DNA of 64,000 nucleotides from Cupriavidus necator N-1 (GCF_000219215.1 NC_015726.1:2418001-2482000); one strand, 5' to 3'; counted from the stretch's first letter, positions 18,717-34,336 are shown. Numbers and translations are program-made. Notes: generated from the sequence alone by a model not told the origin.

Positions 18717-19681
18717 TTGGTTCCCTCATTCTTTGCCAGTCGCAGCAGCAGCAGCTTGGACAGCGCCAGCACCACGAAGGTAATGAAGAACAGGATCAGG
18801 CCCAGTTCCATCAGCGCGGCGGTGTGCAGGCCGGCGCCGGCTTCGGCGAACTCGTTGGCCAATGCCGAGGTGATGCTGTTGCCCGGCGAGAACAGCGAGG
18901 CGTTGTCCAGCAGGTTGGTATTGCCGATCACGAAGGTGACGGCCATGGTCTCGCCCAGTGCGCGGCCCAGGCCCAGCATCACGCCGCCGATGACGCCGGC
19001 GCGGGTGTAGGGCAGCACCACGTTCCACATCACCTCCCAGGTGGTGCAGCCCACGCCGTAGGCGGATTCCTTGAGCAGTACCGGGGTGACTTCAAACACG
19101 TCGCGCATCACCGAGGCGATGTACGGGATGATCATGATCGCCAGAATCACGCCCGCACACAGCAGGCCGATGCCCAGCGGCGCTCCCTGGAACAGCTTGC
19201 CGACCACCGGCAGCTGGCCGACCGTGGCGGCCAGGGGCTTCTGGAAATACTCGCCGAAGATCGGTGCGAACACGAGCAGGCCCCACATGCCGTAGACGAT
19301 CGACGGCACTGCGGCGAGCAGTTCGATGGCGGTGCCCAGCGGGCGGCGCAGCCAGGCCGGCGACAGTTCGGTCAGGAACAGCGCGATGCCGAAGCTGACC
19401 GGCACCGCGATGATCAGCGCGATCAGCGAGGTCACGATGGTGCCGTAGATGGGCACCAGCGCACCATAGACATCGGCGGGAGGATCCCACTCCGCGGTCC
19501 ACAGGAAGCGCGCGCCGAAAGTCTGGATCGACGGCCAGGCGCTGATCGCGAGCGAGACGATGATGCCGCCCAGCAGCAGCAGCGTCACGATCGCGGCGCC
19601 TCGCGTCAGGCCGCCGAACAGGATGTCGCCCATGCGGCTCGGGGGCTGGACGTTGCGGATCTCGGAGGGGGTAGTCGCCAT
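18713..19681 (-). CDS. pstC: Phosphate ABC transporter permease PstC
   Basis: The 322-residue permease has six membrane segments and the EAA loop '[20 protein letters not shown]'. It pairs with PstA to form the phosphate channel. It follows pstS after a 118-base gap containing two strong hairpins, and it overlaps pstA by four bases. Confidence 0.95.
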   Translation of the reverse strand: MATTPSEIRNVQPPSRMGDILFGGLTRGAAIVTLLLLGGIIVSLAISAWPSIQTFGARFLWTAEWDPPADVYGALVPIYGTIVTSLIALIIAVPVSFGIALFLTELSPAWLRRPLGTAIELLAAVPSIVYGMWGLLVFAPIFGEYFQKPLAATVGQLPVVGKLFQGAPLGIGLLCAGVILAIMIIPYIASVMRDVFEVTPVLLKESAYGVGCTTWEVMWNVVLPYTRAGVIGGVMLGLGRALGETMAVTFVIGNTNLLDNASLFSPGNSITSALANEFAEAGAGLHTAALMELGLILFFITFVVLALSKLLLLRLAKNEGTK

Positions 19682-19705
19682 GTCGGGAATTCAGGGTGGA
19701 TCGCC

Positions 19706-19783
19706 GCTCCCGCCTGGGCGGGAGCCCGGTGTCCGGGCCAGTTGCGGGCAGCCCGGCCACCGGCCCCGCACTCACGCGGGGCC
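19706..19783 (-). promoter_or_regulatory. Two strong hairpins between pstS and pstC
   Basis: GCTCCCGCC/GGCGGGAGC (19706-19725) and GGCCCCGC/GCGGGGCC (19762-19783) form perfect stems without a T run. They are probably transcript-stabilising or attenuating structures that let the binding protein be made in excess of the membrane components. Confidence 0.6.
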
Positions 19784-19799
19784 AGCGATGCCGTCAGGA

Positions 19800-20831
19800 T
19801 CAGTACAGCGCCTTGCCCGAGGCGTCCTTGACGCTGGTCTTCCAGGTCGAACGGATCTGGTTCACAACGTTTTCCGGCAGCGGCACGTAGTCGAGGTCGG
19901 CAGCCATGTTGGCGCCGCTCTTGTAGGCCCAGTCGAAGAACTTCAGCACTTCGGCGCCCTGCGCGGCCTTTTCCTGGTTCTTGTGGACCAGGATGAAGGT
20001 GGCGCCGGCGATCGGCCAGGCTTCCTTGCCCGACTGGTTGGTCAGGATCTGGTAGTAGCTCTTGCTCCAGTCCGCACCGGCGGCGGCGGCCTTGAAGGCG
20101 TCGTCACCCGGCTTGACCACGGCACCCGACGCGTTTTTCATGTTCAGGTGGGTCATCTTGTTCTGCTTGGCGTAGGCGTACTCGACATAGCCGATCGCGC
20201 CATTCAGGCGCTGCACGAAGGCGGCCACGCCCTCGTTGCCCTTGCCGCCGGTGCCGCCGCCCGGCCAGTTGACCGTGGTGCCTTCGCCCACCGCGCTCTT
20301 CCAGTCCGGGCTGACCTTGGACAGGTAGTTGGTGAAGATGAAGGTCGTGCCCGAACCGTCGGCGCGGCGCACCGGCAGGATGTCCTGGCTCGGCAGCTTG
20401 GCTTGCGGGTTCAGCGCCTTGATCGCGGGGTCATCCCACTTCTTGATCTTGCCCAGGTAGATGTTGGCCAGCACTTCGCCCGTGATGGTCAGTTCGCCCG
20501 GCTTCACGCCCTGCAGGTTGATCACCGGCACCACGCCGCCGATCACGGTCGGGAACTGGACCAGGCCCTGCTTGTTCAGGTCCTCGTCCTTCAGCGGCGC
20601 GTCCGAGGCACCGAAATCGACCGTCTTGGCCCCGATCTGCTTGATCCCGCCCGACGAGCCGATGGATTGATAGTTGACCTTGTTACCCGTTGCTTTTTGG
20701 TATGCGTCGGCCCACTTGGAATACACGGGCGCCGGGAAAGAAGCGCCTGCACCGGTAATTTCCGCCGCGAACGCAGTACCCGCCACCACCATCGAAACGA
20801 TGCCTGCCACGGCAGTCTTGACCAGCTTCAT
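19800..20831 (-). CDS. pstS: Phosphate-binding periplasmic protein PstS
   Basis: The 343-residue protein starts with a Sec signal peptide ending AFAAE, followed by [13 protein letters not shown], the conserved PstS N-terminus that forms part of the phosphate site. '[11 protein letters not shown]' and '[16 protein letters not shown]' are further phosphate-binding segments. The start at 20829-20831 is backed by GGAGG eight bases upstream. As the first gene of the pst-pho series it carries the promoter with Pho-box repeats. It delivers phosphate to PstCAB. Confidence 0.96.
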   Translation of the reverse strand: MKLVKTAVAGIVSMVVAGTAFAAEITGAGASFPAPVYSKWADAYQKATGNKVNYQSIGSSGGIKQIGAKTVDFGASDAPLKDEDLNKQGLVQFPTVIGGVVPVINLQGVKPGELTITGEVLANIYLGKIKKWDDPAIKALNPQAKLPSQDILPVRRADGSGTTFIFTNYLSKVSPDWKSAVGEGTTVNWPGGGTGGKGNEGVAAFVQRLNGAIGYVEYAYAKQNKMTHLNMKNASGAVVKPGDDAFKAAAAGADWSKSYYQILTNQSGKEAWPIAGATFILVHKNQEKAAQGAEVLKFFDWAYKSGANMAADLDYVPLPENVVNQIRSTWKTSVKDASGKALY

Positions 20832-20859
20832 ATGTCCTCCAGAGAACATTGGTTGGGAA

Positions 20860-20914
20860 TGACAAATTTTTGACAAGACGAACTCTATGCTCCCTGTATG
20901 ACAATTCCGTGACA
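20860..20914 (-). promoter_or_regulatory. Pho boxes and promoter of pstS
   Basis: On the minus strand, TGTCA occurs twice 11 bases apart at 20910-20914 and 20899-20903. A -10-like CATAGA (20884-20889) follows after nine bases. A second 11-base-spaced TGTCA pair lies closer to the gene at 20871-20875 and 20860-20864. The distal pair fits activation by PhoB in place of a -35 element. Confidence 0.8.
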
Positions 20915-21013
20915 TCTTCAAATCTTCTTGGAACCGGCCTCCAGCAAGGGATCGCCGCTGCCGTCCGGCTGTCATGCCGGCCCAATATTGCGGCGGTTAA
21001 TTGCGATATCTGG

Positions 21014-21043
21014 CAAAAAAACGCCGGGACTAGCCCGGCGTTC
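21014..21043 (-). terminator. Rho-independent terminator of glmM
   Basis: The stem AACGCCGGG/CCCGGCGTT with a five-base loop is followed on the minus strand by seven T residues (21015-21021). It separates glmM from the pst promoter. Confidence 0.9.
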
Positions 21044-21062
21044 CTGGTCAAGGTGCGGCGTA

Positions 21063-22406
21063 TCAGGCGCCCAAGGCATCCGCCAGCCGCCTGGCCGCGC
21101 GCTCGGCCATTTCGGCCTGCTCGGCCTCGACCATCACGCGCACCACCGGTTCGGTGCCGGAGGCACGGATCAGCACCCGGCCGCGTCCTTCCAGCTCAGG
21201 CTCGACCGCCGCGCGCGCGGCCTGTAGGCCGGCATGCGACTGCCAGTCGAAGCCCTTCTGCACGCGCACATTGATCAGCGTCTGCGGGAACAGCCGTACG
21301 CCCTCGAGCAACTGCGCCAGGGTCTTGCCGCTGCGGCGCAGCGCGGCCAGCACCTGCAGCGCCGACACGATGCCGTCGCCGGTGCTGTGGCGGTCCAGGC
21401 ACAACAGGTGGCCGGAACCCTCGCCGCCCAGCGTCCAGCTGCGCTTGTTCAACTCTTCGAGCACATAGCGGTCGCCCACCTTGGCGCGCACGAATTCCAC
21501 GCCCTGGCGCTTGAGCGCCAGCTCGACCGCCATATTGGTCATCAGCGTGCCCACGGCACCGGGCACCGCCTGGCCGGCGGCCTGGCGGTCGCGCACGATC
21601 AGATACAGTAGTTCGTCGCCGTTGTAGAGACGGCCGTCGGCATCCACCACCTGCAAGCGGTCGGCGTCGCCGTCAAAGGCCAGGCCCAGGTTGGCGCCAT
21701 GGGCCTTGACCGCCTCAATCAGCTTGCCCGGCGCGGTGGCGCCGTAGCCGTCGTTGATATTGCGGCCGTCCGGCTGGTTGCCGATCGAAATCACGTCGGC
21801 GCCCAGTTCATGGAACACGTGCGGCGCGATGTGGTAGGCCGCGCCATGGGCGCAGTCGACCACCAGCTTCAGGCCGTACAGGTCCTGCTCGTGCGGGAAG
21901 GTGCTCTTGCAGAACTCGATATAGCGCCCGGGGGCATCGTTGATGCGGCGCGCGCGGCCCAGGTCATCGGATGGCGCGCACACCATCGGCTCTTCGATGG
22001 CAGCCTCGATCTCCGCCTCGACCTCGTCGGGCAACTTGTCGCCGTCGGCCGAAAAGAACTTGATGCCGTTGTCGTAATAGGGATTGTGGCTGGCCGAGAT
22101 CACCACGCCGGCGGACAGCCGCAGCGCCCGCGTCAGGTAGGCGATGCCCGGCGTCGGCAGCGGGCCGGTCAGCAGCACGTGCACGCCGGCCGAGGTAAAG
22201 CCGGCTTCCAGCGCCGCTTCCAGCATATAGCCGGAAATGCGCGTGTCCTTGCCGATCAGCACGGTCGGCTTGCCTTGCCCGGTCTTGGCGCCGTGGGCCA
22301 GCACCTTGCCGGCAGCATGGCCCAGCCGCATCACGAAGTCCGGCGTGATCGGCGCCTCGCCGACCCTGCCCCGCACGCCATCTGTCCCGAAATACTTGCG
22401 TGTCAT
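21063..22406 (-). CDS. glmM: Phosphoglucosamine mutase
   Basis: The 447-residue enzyme converts glucosamine-6-phosphate to glucosamine-1-phosphate for UDP-GlcNAc, peptidoglycan and lipopolysaccharide synthesis. The phosphoserine loop is [14 protein letters not shown] (Ser near 101), the metal loop is AFDGDADRL, and the C-terminal phosphate site is [16 protein letters not shown] chose the ATG at 22406 because the family begins with [10 protein letters not shown]. It lies downstream of folP, the same pairing as in E. coli (ftsH-folP-glmM). Confidence 0.96.
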   Translation of the reverse strand: MTRKYFGTDGVRGRVGEAPITPDFVMRLGHAAGKVLAHGAKTGQGKPTVLIGKDTRISGYMLEAALEAGFTSAGVHVLLTGPLPTPGIAYLTRALRLSAGVVISASHNPYYDNGIKFFSADGDKLPDEVEAEIEAAIEEPMVCAPSDDLGRARRINDAPGRYIEFCKSTFPHEQDLYGLKLVVDCAHGAAYHIAPHVFHELGADVISIGNQPDGRNINDGYGATAPGKLIEAVKAHGANLGLAFDGDADRLQVVDADGRLYNGDELLYLIVRDRQAAGQAVPGAVGTLMTNMAVELALKRQGVEFVRAKVGDRYVLEELNKRSWTLGGEGSGHLLCLDRHSTGDGIVSALQVLAALRRSGKTLAQLLEGVRLFPQTLINVRVQKGFDWQSHAGLQAARAAVEPELEGRGRVLIRASGTEPVVRVMVEAEQAEMAERAARRLADALGA

Positions 22407-22464
22407 TCGCTGATTCCCTTTCTGTACTCTGATCGTTGTTCTGTCCGCAGTGGCCGCGGCCGGT

Positions 22465-23331
22465 TCAGGCCGCGCCAACGGACTCGTTGCGCACCGCCCA
22501 CCAGGTCTTCACGGCATCCACCGTCTGCTCCACATCATGCACGCGCACGATAAATGCTCCGCGCTCCAGCGCACACACCGCGGCGGCAATGCTGGCCGCA
22601 ACACGCTGCTGCGGCGGCCGGCCACCGAGGACGGCGCCCAGCGTGGACTTGCGCGAAATGCCCGCCAGCACCGGCAGGCCCTCCAGCGCCAGCCGCGGCA
22701 ATTGGCCGAGCAGGCGCAGATTATGATCGGGTGTCTTTCCGAAGCCAAACCCCGGATCGAGGGATATGCGCGCATCGTCGATGCCGGCAGCGCGCAGCAC
22801 GGCAATGCGCTCGGCAAGGAACCCGGCCACCTCGGCGACCACGTCGTCGTAGTGCGGGTCTTCCTGCATGGTCTGCGGATCGCGCTGCATATGCATCACG
22901 CACAGGCCCGCCTGCCCCGCCGCCACGGCCTCGACCGCGCCCGGCATGCGGAAACCCCAGATATCGTTGATGAGATCGGCTCCGGCCGCAAGTGCGGCGC
23001 GCATGACCTCGGGCTTGTAGGTATCGATCGACAGCGGCTTGCCGCAGTTGCGCAGCGCTTCCACCACGGGGATCACGCGGGCCAGTTCGTCCTCAAGCGG
23101 CAGCGCGGCCGAGCCCGGGCGGCTCGACTCGCCACCGATATCGATGACGTCCACCCCCTCCTGGATCATCTGCTCCGCGTGGCGCAGCGCCGCATCGCGG
23201 CTGGCGTGCTGGCCGCCGTCGGAGAACGAATCTGGCGTGACATTGAGAATGCCCATGACCAGCGGGCGCTGGTCCAACGCATAGCGGAAACGTCCGCACT
23301 GGAAGTACCGGGTCTGAGGAGTCTGCTGCAA
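22465..23331 (-). CDS. folP: Dihydropteroate synthase
   Basis: The enzyme joins p-aminobenzoate to 6-hydroxymethyl-dihydropterin diphosphate in folate synthesis and is the sulfonamide target. The DHPS signatures are clear: [16 protein letters not shown] near the N-terminus, '[12 protein letters not shown]', 'DLINDIWGF' and '[13 protein letters not shown]'. The start is uncertain. No ATG gives a sensible N-terminus, and a longer frame begins inside the ftsH terminator hairpin. TTG at 23329-23331 is my best guess, giving 288 residues. It sits between ftsH and glmM. Confidence 0.9.
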   Translation of the reverse strand: MQQTPQTRYFQCGRFRYALDQRPLVMGILNVTPDSFSDGGQHASRDAALRHAEQMIQEGVDVIDIGGESSRPGSAALPLEDELARVIPVVEALRNCGKPLSIDTYKPEVMRAALAAGADLINDIWGFRMPGAVEAVAAGQAGLCVMHMQRDPQTMQEDPHYDDVVAEVAGFLAERIAVLRAAGIDDARISLDPGFGFGKTPDHNLRLLGQLPRLALEGLPVLAGISRKSTLGAVLGGRPPQQRVAASIAAAVCALERGAFIVRVHDVEQTVDAVKTWWAVRNESVGAA

Positions 23332-23375
23332 GGTCGGAATACTTGAGGAAAGTCTGTGCGCGAACCCGTCGCGCA

Positions 23376-23407
23376 AAAGGAAAAGCCGGTGCACCAGGCA
23401 CCGGCTT
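23376..23407 (-). terminator. Terminator of ftsH
   Basis: AAGCCGGTGC (23383-23392) pairs with GCACCGGCTT (23398-23407), with a minus-strand T-rich tail (TTTTCCTTTT). It lies 60 bases after the ftsH stop, so folP may depend partly on read-through or its own promoter. Confidence 0.82.
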
Positions 23408-23466
23408 CGGATACAGCCACTACACAGCCACCACCACTACGTCGTCAGCCAGACGAAGTCGCGGGA

Positions 23467-25350
<1,884 letters not shown>

Positions 25351-25503
25351 GGCCGAACTCCTTTGCAATTGCCTTGCCAACGGATAGCTGCATTGTAATG
25401 CAGCGCCCGCCCTCGGGGGGAAACAGAGAAACTATGATGCCGATAGCACCGGGTGGGGCACTTTCCACGCTTCTTTTTTCGCCCTGGCTTGTATCGAGAC
25501 CGG

Positions 25504-26169
25504 TCAATCCACTGCCTTGAGGTAGCGCCCAAGGATAAAGGTTTCGGAAGACTTGTCGCGAGACGCCTTGGGCTTGCGTTTCGCAACCACTTTGAAATGC
25601 CGCTTGAACTTCTCCACGATCTGGCTGTAGCCGCTCCCGTGGAAGCACTTTACCAGCAATGCCCCCTCCGGCTTAAGGTGGGCCTGCGCAAATTCCAGCG
25701 CCAGGTCGCACAGGTACTCGATCCGTGCCGCATCGGCGAAGGCTACACCGGACAAATTGGGGGCCATGTCGGACAAAACAAGGTCAATCTTGTTACCGCC
25801 GGAGGCGTCCAGCACCACGCTTTCCAGTTCGCGGAAGACCGATTCCTCGCGGAAGTCACCCTGGATGAAAGTGACGTCAGCGACAGGTTCCATCGGCAGC
25901 AGGTCGATCGCGACCACGGCGCCATCGATCCTGCCGTCCTTGGCCCGGGGCGAGTCCGCCAGCTTGTTGCGGGCGTACTGGCTCCAGCTGCCGGGCGCCG
26001 CGCCCAGGTCGACGATCACCTGTCCCGGGCGGATCAGCTTGTCCTGCTCGTCGATCTCCTTGAGCTTGTAGGCCGCGCGGGCACGATAGCCCTCGCGCTG
26101 CGCCATTTTCACGTACGGATCGTTGATGTGGTCGTGCAGCCACGAATGATTGAACTTGTTTTTTGCCAT
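25504..26169 (-). CDS. rlmE: 23S rRNA (uridine-2'-O-)-methyltransferase
   Basis: The 221-residue RlmE (FtsJ/RrmJ) 2'-O-methylates U2552 of 23S rRNA in the 50S subunit. It has a SAM-binding motif [16 protein letters not shown] and the K-D-K-E tetrad elements: Lys in [11 protein letters not shown], Asp in [11 protein letters not shown], Lys in [10 protein letters not shown] and the Glu of SSETFILG. The start at 26169 gives the conserved [14 protein letters not shown]-terminus. It lies upstream of ftsH in the same direction and is divergent from yhbY, the standard neighbourhood. Confidence 0.95.
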   Translation of the reverse strand: MAKNKFNHSWLHDHINDPYVKMAQREGYRARAAYKLKEIDEQDKLIRPGQVIVDLGAAPGSWSQYARNKLADSPRAKDGRIDGAVVAIDLLPMEPVADVTFIQGDFREESVFRELESVVLDASGGNKIDLVLSDMAPNLSGVAFADAARIEYLCDLALEFAQAHLKPEGALLVKCFHGSGYSQIVEKFKRHFKVVAKRKPKASRDKSSETFILGRYLKAVD

Positions 26170-26468
26170 GCCAGTTACCAGCCTGTTCCCTGCCCCCGCC
26201 CGCCGGTCAATGCCATCCGCGAAGGTTTTCCTACTGTTTTGATGATTTTGCTGCCCGACAGTGCCGGATTGACGGATAATACGCGCCAATCCGCATCCCG
26301 ACCGCCAGCTCGCCTTATCAGCGGCCGGCTTGCCGCCCCCCGGGGCGGCCGTCGGCAGCCTGTCCTCGCCCGACCCGCCGTGTCACGACCGGCGCGGGCT
26401 GCAGCGCCCGATTTCCAGCGCCCAGCGCTCTATCACTATTTCAAGCGCCTAATAATCAGCGCCAACCT

Positions 26469-26972
26469 ATGCCCGCTCTACAACTAGTCCCTGCTCAGCG
26501 CTCTGACCTGCGCTCCCGTGCCCATGCCCTGAACCCGGTCGTGATGGTCGGCGCCGAAGGCCTGACCCGTGCCGTACTGGCCGAGATCGACCGCAGCCTG
26601 GCCGCCCACGACCTGATCAAGATCCGCGTGTTCGGCGACGATCGCGATGCGCGCATCGCCATCTACGAGGAAATCTGCGACCAGCTCAGCGCCGCGCCGA
26701 TCCAGCATATCGGCAAGCTGCTGGTGGTCTGGCGTCCGGGCGAAGCGCGCCTGAAGGAAAACCAGGCCGAAGACCTGGGCCGCCACACCCCCGCCCGCCG
26801 TGGTGGCGCGGCCCCGCGCACGGTGACGGTCAAGAAGCCCAGCGCTGCGCCGAACCGCCGTCCGACCCGCAAGGAAGTCACGGTGCTTGGCAACGAGCGC
26901 GTCACCGCCGGCGGCAATGTGAAGCGTTCGCGCGCACGCCCGACCAGCCAGAAGAAGAAGGCGCTGGGCTAA
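26469..26972 (+). CDS. yhbY: YhbY-type CRM-domain RNA-binding protein
   Basis: The 167-residue protein begins with a CRM/YhbY domain (about residues 8-95), with the signature 'LNPVVMVGAEGLTRAVLAEIDRSLAAHDLIKIRV' and the GxxG-like loop. The C-terminal 70 residues are basic and low in complexity. E. coli YhbY associates with pre-50S particles. The domain normally stands alone at about 97 residues, so the basic tail is an extension, common in Burkholderiaceae and probably RNA-binding. It is divergent from rlmE, with about 300 bases between that hold their promoters. Confidence 0.88.
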   Translation: MPALQLVPAQRSDLRSRAHALNPVVMVGAEGLTRAVLAEIDRSLAAHDLIKIRVFGDDRDARIAIYEEICDQLSAAPIQHIGKLLVVWRPGEARLKENQAEDLGRHTPARRGGAAPRTVTVKKPSAAPNRRPTRKEVTVLGNERVTAGGNVKRSRARPTSQKKKALG

Positions 26973-27019
26973 ACACTGCCAGCTGAAGCATGACGGGGTC
27001 GCCGCCAGGCGCCCCCGAT

Positions 27020-27050
27020 GCCGGCACGCCACGCCTGTGGCCGTGCCGGC
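27020..27050. terminator. Hairpin between convergent yhbY and DUF4149 gene
   Basis: GCCGGCACG pairs with CGTGCCGGC around an inner CCAC/GTGG stem. No T run follows, so it is only a possible terminator. Confidence 0.45.
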
Positions 27051-27058
27051 GGCCGGTC

Positions 27059-27562
27059 TCACTCCCCGGCCGAACGCGGCGCCGAAGCGCGCCACACCAG
27101 CACCAGCGCCAGCAGGCTTTGCAGCAGGTAGAAGGCGCTCGACACGCCGTGCAGCATGCCGAACTGCGCCTTGTAAGGCGATTCCGAAACGCCGACACCC
27201 AGCGCCAGCGACTTTTCCTTCAGGCCGGCCATGAACGGCTGGGTGCCGAAGTAGCCCGCCAGCACGCAGCACAGCATGCCCAGCACTAGCCAGCGCAGGC
27301 CGCGATAGCGGTGGGCGCCGCGCCGGATCATCACGTTGCACAGCACCAGCTGCAACACACCGATGGTGACCCCGACGATGGCTTCAGTATGGAACAGGTG
27401 CCCGGCGATCATGCCCGCCGTCTCGCGGCTGGGCAGCACCGAAAACAGCGTCGGCGCCACCATGTAGCCGACGGTCCAGAGGCTGCCCGCCCACACCACC
27501 GTCAGCAGCAGGAAGATGCGGTGCGGCAGCGGCGGCAGATTGTTATAGGAATTGGAGAACAC
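27059..27562 (-). CDS. DUF4149 membrane protein
   Basis: The 167-residue protein has four membrane segments (about residues 15-38, 58-80, 88-108 and 138-160). The conserved 'WAGSLWTVGYMVAPTLF' near the N-terminus and 'FGMLHGVSSAFYLLQSLLAL' near the C-terminus identify the DUF4149/TMEM205-like family. Its function is unknown. It follows greA in the same direction with a 54-base gap, an arrangement I associate with Burkholderiaceae. Confidence 0.8.
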   Translation of the reverse strand: MFSNSYNNLPPLPHRIFLLLTVVWAGSLWTVGYMVAPTLFSVLPSRETAGMIAGHLFHTEAIVGVTIGVLQLVLCNVMIRRGAHRYRGLRWLVLGMLCCVLAGYFGTQPFMAGLKEKSLALGVGVSESPYKAQFGMLHGVSSAFYLLQSLLALVLVWRASAPRSAGE

Positions 27563-27616
27563 GTGCCGGTCTTTCCGGGGGCCGGGCCAGGTGCAAGCCT
27601 GCCGGCCGGGCCGGCG

Positions 27617-28093
27617 TCAGATATAGCGTACGGTAATGACTTCGTACTCGCGCTCGCCGCCAGGGGCCAGCACGGTTGCGACGTCGCCTTCGAACTTGCC
27701 GATCAGCGCACGCGCGATGGGCGAGCTGACCGAGATCTTGCCGACGTCAATGTCGGCCTCGTCATCGCCCACGATCTGGTAGCTGACGGGACTGCCGGAC
27801 TCCAGGTCCTCCAGGTCAACGGTCGCGCCAAAGACGATGCGGCCGTCGGTGTCCAGCTGGGTCGGGTCGATGACCTGCGCGGCCGACAGCTTGGCCTCCA
27901 CTTCCAGGATGCGGCCTTCGATAAAGGCCTGCTTCTCCTTGGCGGCGTCGTATTCGGCGTTTTCAGACAGGTCGCCCTGTGCGCGGGCTTCCGAGATTGC
28001 ATTGATCACCGCCGGACGCTCGACAGCCTTCAGGCGCTGCAGTTCCTCCTTCAGGAGCTCTGCGCCACGCTTGGTAATCGGAATGGTGCTCAT
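27617..28093 (-). CDS. greA: Transcription elongation factor GreA
   Basis: The 158-residue protein has the N-terminal coiled coil with acidic tip (GDLSENAEYDAAKE) and the C-terminal FKBP-like domain with 'VGDDEADIDVGKISVSSPIARALIG'. It stimulates RNA cleavage by paused RNA polymerase. The ATG at 28091-28093 gives the family start STIPIT. It lies downstream of carB, as in many proteobacteria. Confidence 0.96.
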   Translation of the reverse strand: MSTIPITKRGAELLKEELQRLKAVERPAVINAISEARAQGDLSENAEYDAAKEKQAFIEGRILEVEAKLSAAQVIDPTQLDTDGRIVFGATVDLEDLESGSPVSYQIVGDDEADIDVGKISVSSPIARALIGKFEGDVATVLAPGGEREYEVITVRYI

Positions 28094-28236
28094 GTCTTCG
28101 TTCAACAAAAAAATGAGCCGCAGCGGAGCTGGAGCCATCCCTGGCCAATGCTGCCAGGGCACTTCCGCTCAACCGCGGCTTTCAGACAGGACCGAATGCG
28201 GGCACGCCACATCGATCGACGAATTTGACGTAGTTT

Positions 28237-28282
28237 AGGCCAGGAAGCCCGCCGGCAGCAACTCCGGCGGGCTTCCTGGCCT
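28237..28282 (-). terminator. Long perfect hairpin after carB
   Basis: A 19-base perfect inverted repeat (28237-28255 with 28264-28282; arms begin AGGCCAGGAAG) has an eight-base loop and lies 60 bases after the carB stop. There is no T run. It is probably a 3'-end stabiliser or a weak terminator. Confidence 0.65.
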
Positions 28283-28341
28283 TGACCGGGCGCAATGCGC
28301 CCGGCCAGTGGCGATGTGCCGCTTGCCTTACGTACGGGGCT

Positions 28342-31590
<3,249 letters not shown>

Positions 31591-31690
31591 TGCACGCTCT
31601 CTTTGTTGGCCGGCCCGCTTGCATGCGGGCCGCGCCGGTAATCAGGGAATCCGTCCGGATTCGAAAATGTCAGCTTGTCCGCCGCCGCGC

Positions 31691-32368
31691 CTAGTTCATG
31701 GTGGCCGTCGCCAGCTTGGCGCCGAAACCGATGAACATCGCCCCCACCCCGCTCGACATGCCGGCCGACAGGCGCCGGCGGCGCCGGAATGCGTCGGCCA
31801 GCTTCGCGCCCACGAAGATGATCGTGGTCAGGTAGGCGAAGCTGCAGATCTGGCAGACCAGCCCCAGCACGCCGAACGACAGCACCGGGTAAGCGAAAGC
31901 CGGATCGACGAACTGGATGAAGAACGAGATGAAGAACAGGATCGCCTTCGGGTTCAGCAGGCTGATCAGGAGCGCCTTGCGGAACGGATCGGACTGGTCG
32001 GCCGTGCCCGCCGGCACGGTCGCGGCCGCGGCCGCATCGCCGCGCGCGGCCCAGTTGCGCACCGCGCCGCGCAGCATGTTGAAGCCGATCCACGCCAGGT
32101 AGGCCGCGCCGATGTACTTCACCACGTAGAACAACGCCGGGCTGGCCTTGAGCAGCGAGGCCACGCCCGCTGCCGACAGCACCATCAGCACGAAGTCACC
32201 CAGGAACACCCCGCATGCGCCCTTGTAGCCGGCACGCACGCCGCGCTGCGCCGCCACCGACAGCACATACATCGAGTTCGGCCCCGGCAGCAGCACGATA
32301 AAAATCGTGCCCAGCACATAGGTCCAGAAATCGGTGATGCCGAAGGCGGTATGTATGAAGGCGTTCAT
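31691..32368 (-). CDS. LysE/LeuE-family amino acid exporter
   Basis: The 225-residue protein has six membrane segments. Its N-terminal part, 'IFIVLLPGPNSMYVLSVAAQRGVRAGYKGACGVFLGD', is the signature of the LysE/RhtB family, close to the LeuE leucine-exporter subgroup. It exports amino acids across the inner membrane; the substrate is not fixed by sequence. It lies between carA and carB, 38 bases after carA and 100 before carB. Co-expression with carbamoyl phosphate synthesis raises an arginine-related or overflow role, but that is speculation. Confidence 0.82.
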   Translation of the reverse strand: MNAFIHTAFGITDFWTYVLGTIFIVLLPGPNSMYVLSVAAQRGVRAGYKGACGVFLGDFVLMVLSAAGVASLLKASPALFYVVKYIGAAYLAWIGFNMLRGAVRNWAARGDAAAAATVPAGTADQSDPFRKALLISLLNPKAILFFISFFIQFVDPAFAYPVLSFGVLGLVCQICSFAYLTTIIFVGAKLADAFRRRRRLSAGMSSGVGAMFIGFGAKLATATMN

Positions 32369-32406
32369 GGGATGTCCCTGAGGTCTGCGCTGTTCTTCTT
32401 GCCCGC

Positions 32407-33543
<1,137 letters not shown>

Positions 33544-33772
33544 GGGTAGGCTCCTGCTGGACTCACCCCGTGACCGACCAATCGACGCCTCGTGCCTCCC
33601 AGGCTGGATCCGTGACGGCGGCAGCGGCATTGCGCCGATGCGGTCGGATCCGGTCGCGACCTGCTTCTTGCGTCACATTGAATGCGGACAGCAAAGGCGG
33701 CGCGGATGGGGGCGGCGGAAGGTGGAAAGCGGTAGGCGCTAGGGTGAAGGGTTCTGAAAGCGAAACTTTCGA

Positions 33773-33801
33773 ATTATATCCCGCGCCACCCATTTTCTCA
33801 A
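33773..33801 (-). promoter_or_regulatory. Sigma-70 promoter of carA
   Basis: On the minus strand TTGAGA (33796-33801) and a perfect TATAAT (33773-33778) are 17 bases apart. This is close to the ideal housekeeping promoter and leaves a leader of about 220 bases before the carA GTG. Confidence 0.85.
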
Positions 33802-33877
33802 GTTTTCAAGGACTTGCACGCGGCAGCGGGCGGCGCCACCACGCCGCTGGCCGCCGTCCCGGCCTGTGCCTGCTACG

Positions 33878-34288
33878 TTACGCCTGCGGCGGCACGACCG
33901 CCGTGACCTCGATTTCCACCTTGGCGCGCGGCTCCACCAGGTCCGCGACCTCGACCGCCGTCATCGCCGGGAAGTGGCGGCCGATGATGGCCCGGTAGTG
34001 CTGGCCGATCGCCCCGTAGGCGCCGACATATTCCGCCTTGTCCTTCACATACCAGGTCATGCGCACGATATGCTCGGGCAGCGCGTCGCCGGCCGCCAGC
34101 ACGGCAACCACGTTGCGCAGCGCCTGCGCCACCTGCAGGCCGAAGTCGTCGGTCTCGAATTCACATTTGCCGGTCCAGCCGATCTGGCCGCTGACAAAGA
34201 GGAGGCGGCTGCCGACCTGCATTTCGGTCATGGTGCCGTTGGCGTAGCCACGCGGGGGCGCCCAGTCGGGCGGCTGCAGGATGTTCAT
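33878..34288 (-). CDS. Rid (YjgF/UK114) family protein in the aminobenzoyl-CoA operon
   Basis: The 136-residue protein has the YjgF/YER057c/UK114 fold: 'LLFVSGQIGW' in the middle and 'VEVADLVEPRAKVEIEVTAVV' at the end. In RidA an arginine before this last strand (PAR-S/T) is needed for enamine/imine deaminase activity; here the sequence is PAM-T, with methionine in its place. It is therefore probably a different Rid subgroup. It is the last gene of the seven-gene operon, 48 bases after the thioesterase. A role handling an amino or imino intermediate of the ring-cleavage pathway is inferred from position. Confidence 0.8.
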   Translation of the reverse strand: MNILQPPDWAPPRGYANGTMTEMQVGSRLLFVSGQIGWTGKCEFETDDFGLQVAQALRNVVAVLAAGDALPEHIVRMTWYVKDKAEYVGAYGAIGQHYRAIIGRHFPAMTAVEVADLVEPRAKVEIEVTAVVPPQA

Positions 34289-34336
34289 GATGCGTTTTCC
34301 TGTTGATATCTGTATGAGTGGATGGAATTCCGGGAT

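Noticed and set aside
33563..33793. Minus-strand small frame covering the carA leader as a possible leader peptide
   Set aside because: Its start lies upstream of the predicted transcript start and the translation is Pro/Ala-rich without runs of regulatory codons.
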